A DNA stretch of 64,000 bases. It comes from Frigoribacterium faeni (lineage in GTDB: Bacteria; Actinomycetota; Actinomycetes; Actinomycetales; Microbacteriaceae). Position 1 is the stretch's first letter. The number at the start of each line of letters is the position of its first letter. The DNA is taken from positions 28,449 to 92,448 of the forward strand of contig NZ_BJUV01000014.1 in NCBI RefSeq assembly GCF_007988805.1. The letters run 5' to 3'. A model generated the notes under the pieces. The model was given only the letters and a program-made list of their open reading frames with translations, was not told the origin of the DNA and made no database searches. The position numbers and the translations under genes were made by a program. Positions 34,182 through 45,329 of the stretch are shown here, in pieces.

Positions 34182-34847
34182 TCAGCTGCGCAGGAGGAGG
34201 TCGAGCGTCACCCCGAGGTGGCGGTCGATCGCCTCGCGCGCGGCCTCGGCGTCGCCCGAGGCGAGGGCCTCGACGATCTCGTCGTGCTCGGCGCAGACCC
34301 GCTCCTGCCGGTCGGTGCGCCGGAAGAGCGCCTCGACGCCGACCATCACCTGACGGGCGCGGAGCTTCTCGTAGCTGCGCGACATGAGGTCGTTGCCGGC
34401 CGCGTCGACGAGCAGCTGATGGAACCGCCGGTCGTGCTCGATGAACAGCTGGCCCGTCTCGTGCGGGTCGAGGTCCTTCAGCTCGTGCTGACTCCGGAGC
34501 ACGGCCCGCATCTCGGCGAGCGGCACCCGGCCGCTGGCGAGGGTCGTCGTGGCGGCGTGACGCTCGAGCACCCCGCGGAGCTCCATCAGCTCGGCGATCT
34601 CGCGGCCGCTGATCACCGGGACCCGCGCCCCGCGCTTCGGGATCATCTGCACGAGGCCGTCCGAGGCGAGCAGCAGCAGCGCCTCGCGGACGGGCGTGCG
34701 CGAGACGCCGACCCGCTCGGCGATGTCCTGCTCGCTGAGGAACGCGCCCTGCATGGCGGGGTCGACGAGGACCTGCGAGTAGAGGTACTGGTAGGCCCGG
34801 TCGCGACCCGAGGCCGCGGGTGCGAGCGGTTCGGGATTCATCTGCAT
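34182..34847 (-). CDS. GntR/FCD-family regulator
   Basis: About 221 residues. A winged-helix GntR domain (AFLSEQDIAERVGVSRTPVREALLLLASDGLVQMIPKRGARV) is followed by an FCD all-helical effector domain: ELMELRGVLERHAA, HDRRFHQLLVDAAGN (metal/ligand Asp-His) and VCAEHDEIVEALASGDAEAAREAIDRHL. The start is ATG 34847 or 34841; the candidate operator overlaps this region, implying autoregulation with a very short leader. It is convergent with the transporter and divergent from the nitrilase, so it probably controls all three units. Confidence 0.88.
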   Translation of the reverse strand: MQMNPEPLAPAASGRDRAYQYLYSQVLVDPAMQGAFLSEQDIAERVGVSRTPVREALLLLASDGLVQMIPKRGARVPVISGREIAELMELRGVLERHAATTTLASGRVPLAEMRAVLRSQHELKDLDPHETGQLFIEHDRRFHQLLVDAAGNDLMSRSYEKLRARQVMVGVEALFRRTDRQERVCAEHDEIVEALASGDAEAAREAIDRHLGVTLDLLLRS

Positions 34848-34858
34848 ACCATACGTAT
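34846..34858. promoter_or_regulatory. candidate GntR operator (ATAC-N5-GTAT), nitrilase side
   Basis: ATAC-CATAC-GTAT at 34846-34858, within GCATACCATACGTATACACC, overlaps the start of the GntR gene and lies 21 bases before the nitrilase ATG. It shares its half-sites and 5-base spacing with the site at 32680-32692. Confidence 0.65.
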
Positions 34859-34879
34859 ACACCACCGATCGGAGAAACC

Positions 34880-35698
34880 ATGCGCGTAGCGCTCGCCCAG
34901 ATCATCAGCTCGGCCGACCCGCAGGCGAACCTCGCCGAGATCACGACGACGACGGAGGCGGCGGTCGCCCGGGGCGCCGAGCTGGTCGTGTTCCCCGAGG
35001 CCGCCATGTGCGCCTTCGGCAACGACCTCGGCGCCGTCGCCGAACCCCTCGACGGCCCGTGGGCGACGGCGCTGCGCGCGCTGGCCCGCCGGCTCGGCAC
35101 CACGATCGTGGCGGGGGCCTTCACGCCCGGCTCGGGCGGTCGCGTGCGCAACACGCTGATCGTCGCCGGGCCGACGGCCGACACCGACGACTCGTACGAC
35201 AAGATGCACCTCTTCGACGCCTTCGGCTACGCCGAGTCCGACTCGGTCGAGGGCGGCGAGCGGGCGGTCACCGTGTCGGTGGGCGAGACGACGGTGGGGC
35301 TCGCCACCTGCTACGACATCCGGTTCTCGTCGCTGTTCCTGGCGAACGCCGCGGCCGGAGCCCGGATCAGCATCGTGTGCGCGTCGTGGGGCGCCGGGCC
35401 CGGCAAGGTCGAGCAGTGGCAGCTGCTGGCCCGGGCGCGGGCCGTCGACACGACGACGGTGGTCGTCGCCGTCGGACAGGGCGACCCGGCGTCGCAGGGC
35501 GTCGAGCCCGTCGGGGCGGCCCCGACCGGCGTGGGCCACAGCATGGTCGTGTCGCCGTTCGGCGTGGTGCTGCACGAGCTGGGGGCCGAGCCCGAGCTGC
35601 TCGTCGTCGACGTCGACCTCGACGCGGTCGACGCGGCGCGCGGCTCGCTGCCCGTGCTGGCGAACCAGCGCTTCGCGGTGGGTGCGTTGGGCGACTGA
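34880..35698 (+). CDS. carbon-nitrogen hydrolase (nitrilase superfamily)
   Basis: A 272-residue nitrilase-fold amidohydrolase with an intact catalytic triad: Glu40 in VVFPEAAM, Lys108 in YDKMHLFDAF and Cys144 in GLATCYDIRFSSLF. The C-terminal GHSMVVSPFGVVL strand completes the sandwich. It belongs to the omega-amidase/predicted amidase branch rather than to true nitrilases. GGAGA precedes ATG 34880. It is divergently arranged with the GntR gene over the operator. The substrate is unknown; with the MHS transporter it may release ammonia from an imported amide or ureide. Confidence 0.85.
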   Translation: MRVALAQIISSADPQANLAEITTTTEAAVARGAELVVFPEAAMCAFGNDLGAVAEPLDGPWATALRALARRLGTTIVAGAFTPGSGGRVRNTLIVAGPTADTDDSYDKMHLFDAFGYAESDSVEGGERAVTVSVGETTVGLATCYDIRFSSLFLANAAAGARISIVCASWGAGPGKVEQWQLLARARAVDTTTVVVAVGQGDPASQGVEPVGAAPTGVGHSMVVSPFGVVLHELGAEPELLVVDVDLDAVDAARGSLPVLANQRFAVGALGD

Positions 35699-35760
35699 CG
35701 CGCGACGCGCCTCCTCGACACGCGTCGCGCTCCGCGCCCGCTCGTGCGCCCGCGCTTGAT

Positions 35761-35822
35761 GATCGAGTGGTCCGAAGATGCTCTTCGCCAGCGGGTGAAG
35801 AGCATCTTCCGACCACTCGATC
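35761..35822. repeat. orphan copy of the nested palindromic hairpin
   Basis: Arms 35761-35786 and 35797-35822 are inverted repeats (26 bp, one mismatch) with a 10-base loop. Each arm contains GATCGAGTGGTC and the internal mini-palindrome GAAGATGCTCTTC. It sits between the convergent nitrilase and BMP lipoprotein genes. It is the same element as the four-copy array at 44821-45329, 9 kb away. Confidence 0.9.
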
Positions 35823-35856
35823 GACGTGCGCCAGCTGGCGCCCCCAAGACCCAGGG

Positions 35857-36951
35857 CTACGGCGAGCTGGGCGACTCCACGGTCACGGAGCCGCTGACGA
35901 TGTCGGCACGCAGGGCGTCGATCTCGCCGCTCAGCTCGGCCGGCACCGACGACTCGAGGTCGTGGAACGGCGCGAGCCCGACGCCGTCGTTCTCGAGCGT
36001 GCCGACGTAGGGCTCGTTCGTGAACGACCCGTCGGTCGACGAGATCGCGATGTCCTGCACGGCCTGCTCGGTGTCCTTGATGACCGAGGTCAGCAGGATC
36101 GGGCGGTACTCGGCGGGCAGCGTGTCGTAGCCGTCGTTGTCGACCCAGACCACCGACACGTCTCCGGCGTCGAGCGCCGCCGACGCCGCGCCCTCGCCGA
36201 CCTGACCCGCCACCGGCATGATCACGTCGGCGCCCTGGTCGATCAGCGCCTGCGCGAGCTGCTTGCCCTTGTTGACGTCCTCGAAGTCGCCGGTGAACGA
36301 GCCGTCCTGCGTCGCCTTGTCCCAGCCGAGCAGCTTCACCGTGGTGCCGTGCGCCTCGTTGTAGGCGTCGACGCCGTCCGAGAAGCCGTCCATGAACAGC
36401 GTCACCGGAGGCTGGTTGCCCCCGCCGAACGTCGCCACCGCACCCGTCTTCGAGACCCCGGCCGCGAGGTAGCCCGCGAGGTACGAGGCCTGCGCCGTGT
36501 CGAACACGATCGGCTTGACGTTCTCGCCCTCGACGGTCTCGTCGACGATCGCGAAGTCGATGTCGGGGTTCGCCGCCGCCTGCTCCTCGGTGGCCGGCGC
36601 GAGCTCGTAGCCGACGGTCAGCACGAAGCCGCAGCCCGAGGCCACGGCCTGAGCGACGTTGGGGGCCAGGTCGGTCTCGTTGGTCGAGACGAGCACCTCG
36701 GCTCCGATGCCGTCGTCCTTCTGCGCCTTCTGCAGCCCCGCCCAGCTCGACTGGTTGAACGAGCGGTCGTCGAGCCCGCCCGAGTTCGTCACCATGCGAG
36801 CGCAGTGCGTCGAGTCGGTGGACGCCGGATCCTCCGCCGGGGCGGACGCGCAGGCCGCGAGCGCGACGAGGGTCGCAGCCGACAGGGCGACCGAGCCGAG
36901 GAGGCGCGGGTGGCGCGGACGGGACGACGGACGGTTCGTGCGGGTGGACAC
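35857..36951 (-). CDS. BMP-family (nucleoside-type) substrate-binding lipoprotein
   Basis: A 364-residue exported lipoprotein. The basic N-terminus and hydrophobic core end in the lipobox LAAC (Cys about residue 34). The mature part has MVTNSGGLDDRSFNQSSWAGL, the BMP/PnrA signature, followed by GFVLTVGYELAPA, DIDFAIVDE, ASYLAGYLAAG, GADVIMPVAGQVGEG and VVWVDNDGYD. BMP proteins bind nucleosides or purine derivatives for an ABC importer. No permease or ATPase genes are adjacent, so it either serves a distant transporter or signals. GTG 36951 has GGAGG 8 bases upstream. Confidence 0.88.
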   Translation of the reverse strand: MSTRTNRPSSRPRHPRLLGSVALSAATLVALAACASAPAEDPASTDSTHCARMVTNSGGLDDRSFNQSSWAGLQKAQKDDGIGAEVLVSTNETDLAPNVAQAVASGCGFVLTVGYELAPATEEQAAANPDIDFAIVDETVEGENVKPIVFDTAQASYLAGYLAAGVSKTGAVATFGGGNQPPVTLFMDGFSDGVDAYNEAHGTTVKLLGWDKATQDGSFTGDFEDVNKGKQLAQALIDQGADVIMPVAGQVGEGAASAALDAGDVSVVWVDNDGYDTLPAEYRPILLTSVIKDTEQAVQDIAISSTDGSFTNEPYVGTLENDGVGLAPFHDLESSVPAELSGEIDALRADIVSGSVTVESPSSP

Positions 36952-37071
36952 GGCGGTGACCTCCAGGTCGGGCGAAGCGGTGCTCTCGCACGCGAGACGC
37001 TCGGTCGATGAGCGGTCCTCCGGAGATCATGGCAGGAGCCCGCCGGTGTGGCGAGCCCGCCGCCGGTCCCG

Positions 37072-37785
37072 TTACGTGATCGAAGCCGAGCCCCGACCGG
37101 CGGCGTGCACGAGCAGGGCGACCTGCACCCGGTTGTCGACCTCGAGCTTCTCGTAGACGTGACCGACGTGGGTCTTGACGGTGGCGACGCTGACGTAGAG
37201 GGCGGCGGCGATCTGCGCGTTCGACGCCCCCTCCGCGACGGCGAGCGCGACCTCGGTCTCGCGCTCGGTCAGGCGCGCGAAGCGCTCGCGCTCGACGCGG
37301 CCGACGGCCGCGTCCTCGGGGGCGGGGCGTCCGGCGGCGACCCCGATCACCCGGTCGAGCACCGACGGCGAGAGGATCGACCGCCCCGACGCCACCGTCC
37401 GCACCGCCTCGACGAGCTCGTGCGGCGGGGTGTCCTTCACCAGGAACCCGCGCGCGCCCAGGCGCAGGGCGGAGAGCACGAGGTCGTCGGCGTCGAAGGT
37501 GGTCAGCACGAGCACGGCGAGGTCGGGTCGGCGGGCGAGCTCGCGCTCGGTCGCGACGAGCCCGTCGCAGCGCGGCATGCGGATGTCCATCAGCACGACG
37601 TCGGGCTCGGTGCGGGCGATGACCTCCTCGGCCTCGAGCCCGTCGCCGGCCTCGCCCACCACCTCGATCCCGGCGCCGCCGCCCAGCAGGAGGCCGAGGC
37701 CGGTGCGGACGAGGGTCTCGTCGTCCACGATCACCACGCGGATCGGGGCCGGCACGTCGGGCCGGTCGCCGTTCAGCGGGTCCAC
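37072..37785 (-). CDS. NarL/LuxR-type response regulator
   Basis: A 237-residue response regulator. The receiver domain has acidic residues in VVIVDDETLVR, the phospho-acceptor Asp in VVLMDIRMPRCDG, the Thr of LVLTTFD and the Lys of FLVKDTPP. The C-terminal LuxR HTH reads LTERETEVALAVAEGASNAQIAAALYVSVATVKTHVGHVYEKL. GTG 37785 overlaps the kinase gene by 13 bases, so the two are coupled. The target is unknown. Confidence 0.93.
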   Translation of the reverse strand: MDPLNGDRPDVPAPIRVVIVDDETLVRTGLGLLLGGGAGIEVVGEAGDGLEAEEVIARTEPDVVLMDIRMPRCDGLVATERELARRPDLAVLVLTTFDADDLVLSALRLGARGFLVKDTPPHELVEAVRTVASGRSILSPSVLDRVIGVAAGRPAPEDAAVGRVERERFARLTERETEVALAVAEGASNAQIAAALYVSVATVKTHVGHVYEKLEVDNRVQVALLVHAAGRGSASIT

Positions 37786-39071
37786 GGCAGCACCGCCTCG
37801 ACGACGTGCGAGCCGTGGCCGTCGGGCCCGGCGCGGAACGTGCCGCCGACGAGCCGCACCCGCTCGGCGAGACCGGTGAGTCCGTGCCCGGGGGCGGAAC
37901 CGCGACGCTCGAGGGAGGGGTTCCGCACGACGATGCGGAGGGACTCCCCCGCGGCGCCGTCCAGGGCGACCGTGACCGGCTGACCGGGGGCGTGCCTCCT
38001 CGCGTTCGTCAGCGACTCCTGCACGATGCGGTACGCGTGCCGGCCGAGCGAGGTGGGCAGATCGGACAGCTGCGCTCGGGTCGCGTCGTCGACGCCGCAG
38101 GTGACGACCGTGCCGGCGGCTCGGGCCTCGACGAGCAGGCCCTCCAGGTCGGCGAGGGTGGGCTGAGGAGGCGCGATCTCCGTCACCTCGGAGGCTCCGG
38201 TGGCCGACGGGTCGCGCAGCACCCCGAGCACGTCGCGCAGCTCGCTGAGGGCCGACTGCGCGTTGTCGCGCACGACGCCCGCCGTGGAGACGACCTCGTC
38301 GACGCTGAGCTCGCGCCCTCGGTACTCGAGCGCCCCGGCGTGCAGGGCGACGAGCGACAGGCGGTGCCCCAGCACGTCGTGCATCTCGCGGGCGATCCGG
38401 GAGCGCTCGTGGTCGCGGACCCGCTCCTCGCGCAGCGCCTGCTCGCCTTCGGCGAGGCGGGCCCGCTCGAGCAGGGCGGCGATGAGATCGCGGCGGCTGC
38501 CGATCGCGACCCCCACGGCGATGAGCAGCGCGTAGACGAGGACGACGACGATGATCAGCTGCCAGGCGGGCAGCGAGCCCGCCGACGCCGGGAACACCGC
38601 GGCCTCCGAGAACCAGGCCGCGGCGAGGAAGACCACGCCGACCGCCGCGATCTCGCGGGGGCGTCGTCGCGTCGCGAGCGAGACCAGCGCCAGGACGGCG
38701 GCACCGGTGGCGACGGTCGACACGCCCGCGAGCGCCGCCAGGACGAGCGCGACGACGAGGGGCGCCCGGCGGCGGAACACGACGAGCACCAGGGCGGCCA
38801 GCCCGCCCGCCAGGTCGCCCATCATTCCGATGCCGAGCCGGGCGTCGCTCCAGCCGGTCGTGTCGATCTCGGGCCAGACGACGGCGAAGGAGAGGATGCC
38901 GATCAGGGCCGCCAGGGCGACGCGCCAGGACTGGGCCCAGACCCGACGACCCCGGGAGGCGCGGGGCACGGGAGTCGCGCGGGGCCTCGTGCGCAGAGGG
39001 GGCGCGGCGGGTGCCGACGCCGTCCCCGGGAAGGGCGGGGAGCTCGGAGAGGTCGCTGCGGGTGCCGTCAT
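37773..39071 (-). CDS. NarL-type sensor histidine kinase (HisKA_3)
   Basis: A 432-residue kinase. A Pro/Ala-rich N-terminal stretch is followed by about five or six membrane segments (residues ~50-190) with very short loops. It then has a coiled coil, the HisKA_3 box SRIAREMHDVLGHRLSLVALHAGAL (phospho-His in REMHDVLGH) and the ATPase parts RIVQESLTNARRHAPG and GHGLTGLAERVRLVGG. Short loops suggest sensing of a membrane or intramembrane signal, as in DesK/LiaS-type kinases. The start is ATG 39071. It is upstream of and overlaps its response regulator. Confidence 0.93.
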   Translation of the reverse strand: MTAPAATSPSSPPFPGTASAPAAPPLRTRPRATPVPRASRGRRVWAQSWRVALAALIGILSFAVVWPEIDTTGWSDARLGIGMMGDLAGGLAALVLVVFRRRAPLVVALVLAALAGVSTVATGAAVLALVSLATRRRPREIAAVGVVFLAAAWFSEAAVFPASAGSLPAWQLIIVVVLVYALLIAVGVAIGSRRDLIAALLERARLAEGEQALREERVRDHERSRIAREMHDVLGHRLSLVALHAGALEYRGRELSVDEVVSTAGVVRDNAQSALSELRDVLGVLRDPSATGASEVTEIAPPQPTLADLEGLLVEARAAGTVVTCGVDDATRAQLSDLPTSLGRHAYRIVQESLTNARRHAPGQPVTVALDGAAGESLRIVVRNPSLERRGSAPGHGLTGLAERVRLVGGTFRAGPDGHGSHVVEAVLPWTR

Positions 39072-39139
39072 GACCACGAGCCTAGGGAGAGGCCGGTCCG
39101 CGCCGGATCGGCCGAAGGTCGGAGTTCGACGGAGGGGAA

Positions 39140-39170
39140 GGGGCTCCGCGTCCCCACGACGCGGAGCCCC
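39140..39170 (-). terminator. hairpin terminator of the gap-pckG operon
   Basis: GGGGCTCCGCG (39140-39150) pairs perfectly with CGCGGAGCCCC (39160-39170), an 11-bp stem with a 9-base loop, 53 bases beyond the pckG stop. Confidence 0.85.
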
Positions 39171-39222
39171 GGGAGGCCCGCCGCGCGCTGATCGCCCGCG
39201 ACGGGAGCCGAGAGGGCCCGGG

Positions 39223-41078
<1,856 letters not shown>

Positions 41079-41082
<4 letters not shown>

Positions 41083-42653
41083 CGGACGGCCTCCAGGATC
41101 GGCTCGGACGGGGACGGGGACGGGGACGGATCGGACGCGTCCGGGAGGGAGGGACGAGGGGCGCCCTCGCGCCCGGGTGCCGGGGACTCCGCCGACGCGA
41201 CCCGCGGGAACGACGGCGGCGTGCCTCCTGCGAGGTGCTCCAGCAGCCGGACCACCTGGCAGCTGTAGCCGAACTCGTTGTCGTACCAGACGTAGAGGAC
41301 GGCGGAGTCGCCGGCGACGACGGTCGCGAGGCCGTCGACGACGCCGGCGTGCCGGGAGCCCACGAAGTCGGTCGAGGCGACCTCGGGCGACTCGATGTAG
41401 TCGATCTGCCGGCGCAGCGGCGAGTCGAGCGAGGCCCGGCGCAGGTGCGCGTTCAGCTCGGCGCGGTCGGCCGGCCGGCGCAGTCGCAGGTTGAGCACGG
41501 CCACCGACACGTCGGCCGTCGGCACCCGGATCGCGCTGCCGGTCAGTCGCCCGGCCAGCCCGGGCAGGGCCTTGGCGACGGCGGTCGCCGCACCCGTCTC
41601 GGTCAGCACCATGTTGAGCGCCGCCGAGCGCCCGCGACGGTCGCCGGGGTGGAAGTTGTCGGTGAGGTTCTGGTCGTTCGTCACGGCGTGCACCGTCTCG
41701 ATGTGGCCGGACTCGATGCCCCAGCGCTCGTCGACCACCGCCAGCACGGGCGTGATCGCGTTGGTCGTGCACGACGCCGCCGCCACCACCTCGTGGTCGC
41801 CGGCCGCCTCGTGGTTGACCCCGAAGACCACGTTCGGCAGGGAGCCCTTCCCCGGGGCGGTGAGCAGGACGCGGGACGCTCCCCGCGCCTCCAGATGGCG
41901 GCGGAGGGACGGCTCGTCGCGCCAGCGGCCGGTGTTGTCGACGACGATCGCGTCGTGGATGCCGAACGACCCGTAGTCGACGGTCGCCGGGTCGTCCGAG
42001 TAGATCACCTGGATCGTCGTGCCGTTGGCGACGATGGTGTCGGTGGCCTCGTCGACCGTGATGGTGCCGGCGAACGGCCCGTGGATCGAGTCGCGGCGCA
42101 GCAGGCTCGCCCGCTTGGCCAGGTCGGTCGACGACCCGCGCCGCACGACGACGGCCCGCAGCCGAAGGCCCCCGTCGCCTCCGGCGTGCTCGATCAGGAG
42201 GCGCGCCACCAGTCGACCGATCCGCCCGAACCCGTAGAGCACGACGTCGCGCCCTGGTCGGGGCGCGCTCTCGTGCCGCCCGACGATCTCGGCGAGCTCG
42301 GCCCGGACGACGTCGGCGAGATCGCGGCCGGCCGGGTCGTCGCGGTGCCGGGCGCTGAGGCGGGCGAGGTCGATCGAGGCGGGCCCGAGCGCGAGGCCGT
42401 CGAGCAGCCGCAGCACCTCGAGGGTCTGCTCGGGATCGAGCACGAGGTCGTCGAGCTGCCGGGCGAAGCGGTGCGCCTTGAGGATCGCCACCGGCGACCG
42501 GTCGAGCAGGCTGCGGCCGTGGATCGAGACGACCACGGCGTCGCGGCGGTGGAGGCGGCCGATCAGCGGGATCATCGACTCGGCGAGGGCGACCCGGTCG
42601 CTCCAGTCGCGCTGGCGGTGCTCGTAGACCTCGGCGGTCGGGCTCGTGGCCAT
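41079..42653 (-). CDS. long-form glyceraldehyde-3-phosphate dehydrogenase (gluconeogenic type)
   Basis: A 524-residue GAPDH, much longer than the usual ~335. Residues 1-130 form a helical N-terminal extension, then comes the Rossmann start [17 protein letters not shown]. It has [10 protein letters not shown], the catalytic Cys in [28 protein letters not shown] [18 protein letters not shown]-like [15 protein letters not shown] and a C-terminal [16 protein letters not shown]. The long form resembles corynebacterial GapB, which works in the gluconeogenic direction. Operon coupling to pckG supports that role. The last 40 residues are Pro/Ser-rich. Confidence 0.88.
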
Positions 42654-42746
42654 GGATGTCTCTTCTCTCGTCGTCGAAAGGGGTGTTTATCCACTGTGCG
42701 CGCCTCCTCGGTTGATCTTCGAGGGTCGAGTGCGTAAAGATCGGTT

Positions 42747-42760
42747 GTTCTTGCGCGAAC
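42747..42760. promoter_or_regulatory. candidate operator between gap-pckG and the ScfR/RamB-like gene
   Basis: GTTC-TTGCGC-GAAC at 42747-42760 is an inverted repeat in the divergent promoter region, with TTG and CAA in its flanks. The position, 40 bases before the regulator start and 94 before gap, suits autoregulation plus control of the gluconeogenic operon. Binding by the regulator is inferred. Confidence 0.4.
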
Positions 42761-42799
42761 GTCAAAGGCTGCCGTGCTCGCGCGGACCCGGAGGGCCCC

Positions 42800-44233
42800 A
42801 TGATCGACGCCGATCCCCTGCTGCTGGGCAGGGCCGTGCGCCACGCGCGCACCGCCCGCGGCCTCACCCTCGATCAGGTCGCCGCGCTCGTCGGGGTCAG
42901 CGCCAGCCGCCTCTCCCTGATCGAGACCGGCCGCCGCGAGCCGAAGCTGAGCCTGGTGCGGTCGATCGCCGACGCCCTCGACGTGCCGCTGGCATCGCTG
43001 CTCGACAGCGAGCCGCCCAGCGAGCGGGCCGCCCTCGAGATCGAGCTCGCCCGGGCGCAGCGCGGGTCGCTGCACCGGTCGCTCGGGCTGCCCGACCTCA
43101 AGGTCAACAAGGGAATCTCGACGCCGGTGCTCGAGACGATCGTCGGGCTGCACCGCGAGCTCGCCCGCACGCGGAGCGAGGCGAGCGCCACCCCCGAGGA
43201 GGCGCGGCGCGCGAACACCGAGCTGCGTCACTGGATGCGTGAGCGCGACTCGCACCTGCCGCACATCGAGGAGGCGGCCGGCGACCTCCTCCGCAGCGTC
43301 AGGCACACGACCGGTGCGCTGACCCACAGCGAGGTCGGCAGGATGGCGCGCGGGCTCGGCCTCGAGATCATCCACGTCGCCGACCTGCCGCATTCCGCCC
43401 GCTCGGTGATGGACCTCGCCAACGGGCGGATCTACCTGCCGCCGGCGTCGATCCCCGGAGGCCACGGTCTCCGGGCTCTGGCGCTGCAGGCGATGGCGCA
43501 CCGCCTCCTCGGTCACGAACGTCCGTCGACCTACGCGGAGTTCCTGCGGCAGCGCCTCGAGATCAACTACTTCTCGTCGGCCTGCCTCATGCCGCTCGAC
43601 GCCGCCGTCGACTCGCTGCAGCGCGCGAAGGCCCGGCACGATCTCTCGGTCGAGGACTTCCGCGACGGCTTCGGCGTGACGCACGAGGCCGCCGCCATGC
43701 GGCTGACCAACCTGATGACGTCGCACCTCGGCATCCGCATGCACTTCCTGCGCCTGACCGGCGACGGCGCCATCGCGAAAGCGGCCGAGAACGACGGGCT
43801 GCCGCTGCCGACCGACGTGACGGGAGCGGTCGAGGGTCAGATCGTCTGCCGGCACTGGGCGGCCCGCACCGCGTTCGCCCGCACGAACCGCACCACCGAG
43901 AACCACCAGTACGACGACACCCCGGCCGGCACCTTCTGGTCGGCGTCGCAGACCGGGACGACCGACCGCGACGAGTTCTCGATCACCATCGGCGTCCCGT
44001 TCGCCGACGCGAAGTGGTTCCGGGGGCGCGACACCGACCGCCGCGAGACGTCGACCTGCCCGGACGAGTCGTGCTGCCGGCGCCCGCCGACCGCGCTCTC
44101 GGCCCGCTGGCGCGACAACGCCTGGCCGAGCGCGCGCCTGCACGCGCACATCCTCGCGCCCCTGCCGTCGGGGACGTTCCCCGGGGTGGAGGACACCGAG
44201 GTGTACGAGTTCCTGGACCGGCACGCCGGGTAG
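42800..44233 (+). CDS. RamB/ScfR-type (XRE + IrrE/DUF2083) regulator of carboxylate metabolism
   Basis: A 477-residue regulator. The N-terminal XRE HTH reads [47 protein letters not shown] linker leads to the ImmA/IrrE-like segment [38 protein letters not shown], lacking a convincing HExxH metal motif. The C-terminal short-chain-fatty-acyl regulator domain has [23 protein letters not shown] and a Cys-rich [11 protein letters not shown]. This is the layout of RamB and ScfR regulators, which sense acyl-CoA levels and control acetate, propionate and gluconeogenic genes. It is divergent from gap-pckG, a likely target. Confidence 0.85.
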   Translation: MIDADPLLLGRAVRHARTARGLTLDQVAALVGVSASRLSLIETGRREPKLSLVRSIADALDVPLASLLDSEPPSERAALEIELARAQRGSLHRSLGLPDLKVNKGISTPVLETIVGLHRELARTRSEASATPEEARRANTELRHWMRERDSHLPHIEEAAGDLLRSVRHTTGALTHSEVGRMARGLGLEIIHVADLPHSARSVMDLANGRIYLPPASIPGGHGLRALALQAMAHRLLGHERPSTYAEFLRQRLEINYFSSACLMPLDAAVDSLQRAKARHDLSVEDFRDGFGVTHEAAAMRLTNLMTSHLGIRMHFLRLTGDGAIAKAAENDGLPLPTDVTGAVEGQIVCRHWAARTAFARTNRTTENHQYDDTPAGTFWSASQTGTTDRDEFSITIGVPFADAKWFRGRDTDRRETSTCPDESCCRRPPTALSARWRDNAWPSARLHAHILAPLPSGTFPGVEDTEVYEFLDRHAG

Positions 44234-44362
44234 GGGTCGCGCGGCGGCTCGTCTTGCGGCGGCTCGTCTCGCCTCGTCGATGCGACCCGACGCGGCGTCC
44301 GTGTCGGGCGAGGACCCCCCGTCGAGTCACCTCGTCCGGGGCGGCTGCGCGAGACTGGTGCG

Positions 44363-44791
44363 ATGGACACGCTCGCGCTGCTGCTCGGCCGGTGGCGCGT
44401 CGAGCGGCGGGTGCTCGACCACCGCACCGGCGACGAGACGGTGTTCGCGGGCACGGCGGTCGTCGAGGAGGCGCGCTCGGGCTCCGCCCCCGGGGCCACC
44501 TACGTCGAGGACGGCGAGCTGAGCCGCGGCGAGCACCGCTCCCCCGCCGGCCGGCGTCTCACCTACCACCCGCGACCCGACGGGGCGCTCGACGTGCGCT
44601 TCGCCGACGGACGGCGCTTCGTCGACCTCGACCTGCGGTCAGGAGCGTGGGAGGCGCATCACCCGTGCGCGCCCGACAGCTACCTCGTCGAGACGGAGGT
44701 CGTCTCGCCCACGTCGTTCGTCGAGCGCTGGACGGTGCGCGGCCCCGCCAAGTCGTACGACGCCACGACGACCTACACGCGCACGCCCTGA
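44363..44791 (+). CDS. DUF6314 family protein
   Basis: A 142-residue protein: LLLGRWRVERRVLDHRTGDETVFAGTAVV, then 'EDGELSRGEHRSPAGRRLTYHPRPDGALDVRFADGRRFVDLDLRSGAWEAHHPCAPDSYLVE', ending RWTVRGPAKSYDATTTYTR. The pattern 'W.v.R...d......F.G...', 'r.Y..r.dga..V.FaDGR.F..lDL..G' and 'GPaK.Y...T.Y.R' is that of DUF6314. It is a beta-barrel-like family with no known role, often single. It ends just before the hairpin array. Confidence 0.75.
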   Translation: MDTLALLLGRWRVERRVLDHRTGDETVFAGTAVVEEARSGSAPGATYVEDGELSRGEHRSPAGRRLTYHPRPDGALDVRFADGRRFVDLDLRSGAWEAHHPCAPDSYLVETEVVSPTSFVERWTVRGPAKSYDATTTYTRTP

Positions 44792-44820
44792 CGAGCGCGC
44801 GCGTCGCGGCCCCCGGGCCT

Positions 44821-45329
44821 CGAGTGGTCAGAAGATGCTCTTCCCGCCACGACGAGGAGCATCTTCCGACCACTCGACGCCGACGCGAGAGCGAGAGCGA
44901 GCGCGAGCGCGGGTCTGGCCCACGCGACCCACCCCGCCTCGAAAGACCCGAGTGGTCAGAAGACGCTCTTACCGCGACGACGAAGAGCATCTCTTGACCA
45001 CTCGAGGCGAGCGCGCGAGCGAGGGCCGGACGCGAGCGCGAGCGAGCGTGGTCGACGCTCTCGCGCGAGCGAGGCCGGGCGCGAGCTCGAGCTCCCGCTC
45101 CGCCTCAAAGACTCGAGTGGTCAGAAGATGCTCTTCCCGCCACCACGAAGAGCATCTTCTGACCACTCGAGGCCGACGCGAGAGCAAGCGCGAGCGCACG
45201 CGAACGTGGTCGACGCGCTCTCGCGCGAGCGAGGCCGGGCGCGAGCTCGAGCTCCCGCTCCGCCTCGAAGACTCGAGTGGTCAGAAGATGCTCTTCCCGC
45301 CACAACCAAGAGCATCTTCGGACCACTCG
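44821..45329. repeat. four-copy array of nested palindromic hairpins
   Basis: Four inverted repeats fill the convergent spacer between the DUF6314 and ppc genes: 44821-44876, 44949-45004, 45114-45169 and 45274-45329. Arms are 22-23 bp, beginning CGAGTGGTCAGAAG and ending ATGCTCTTC; copy 3 is a perfect palindrome with a 10-base loop. Each arm itself contains the mini-palindrome GAAGA-TGC-TCTTC. The units are 128, 165 and 160 bp apart, joined by GCGAGC-rich spacers. The spacer before copies 3 and 4 is nearly identical over ~80 bp, so the array grew by tandem duplication. Confidence 0.92.

Noticed and set aside
36659..37983. Missing ABC permease genes for the BMP lipoprotein
   Set aside because: I looked on both strands around the BMP gene and found only the two-component system; no transporter subunits are encoded in the window for it.
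44821..45329. Integron attC array
   Set aside because: No tyrosine integrase or gene cassettes; the arms and internal palindromes do not follow the R'/R'' attC layout.
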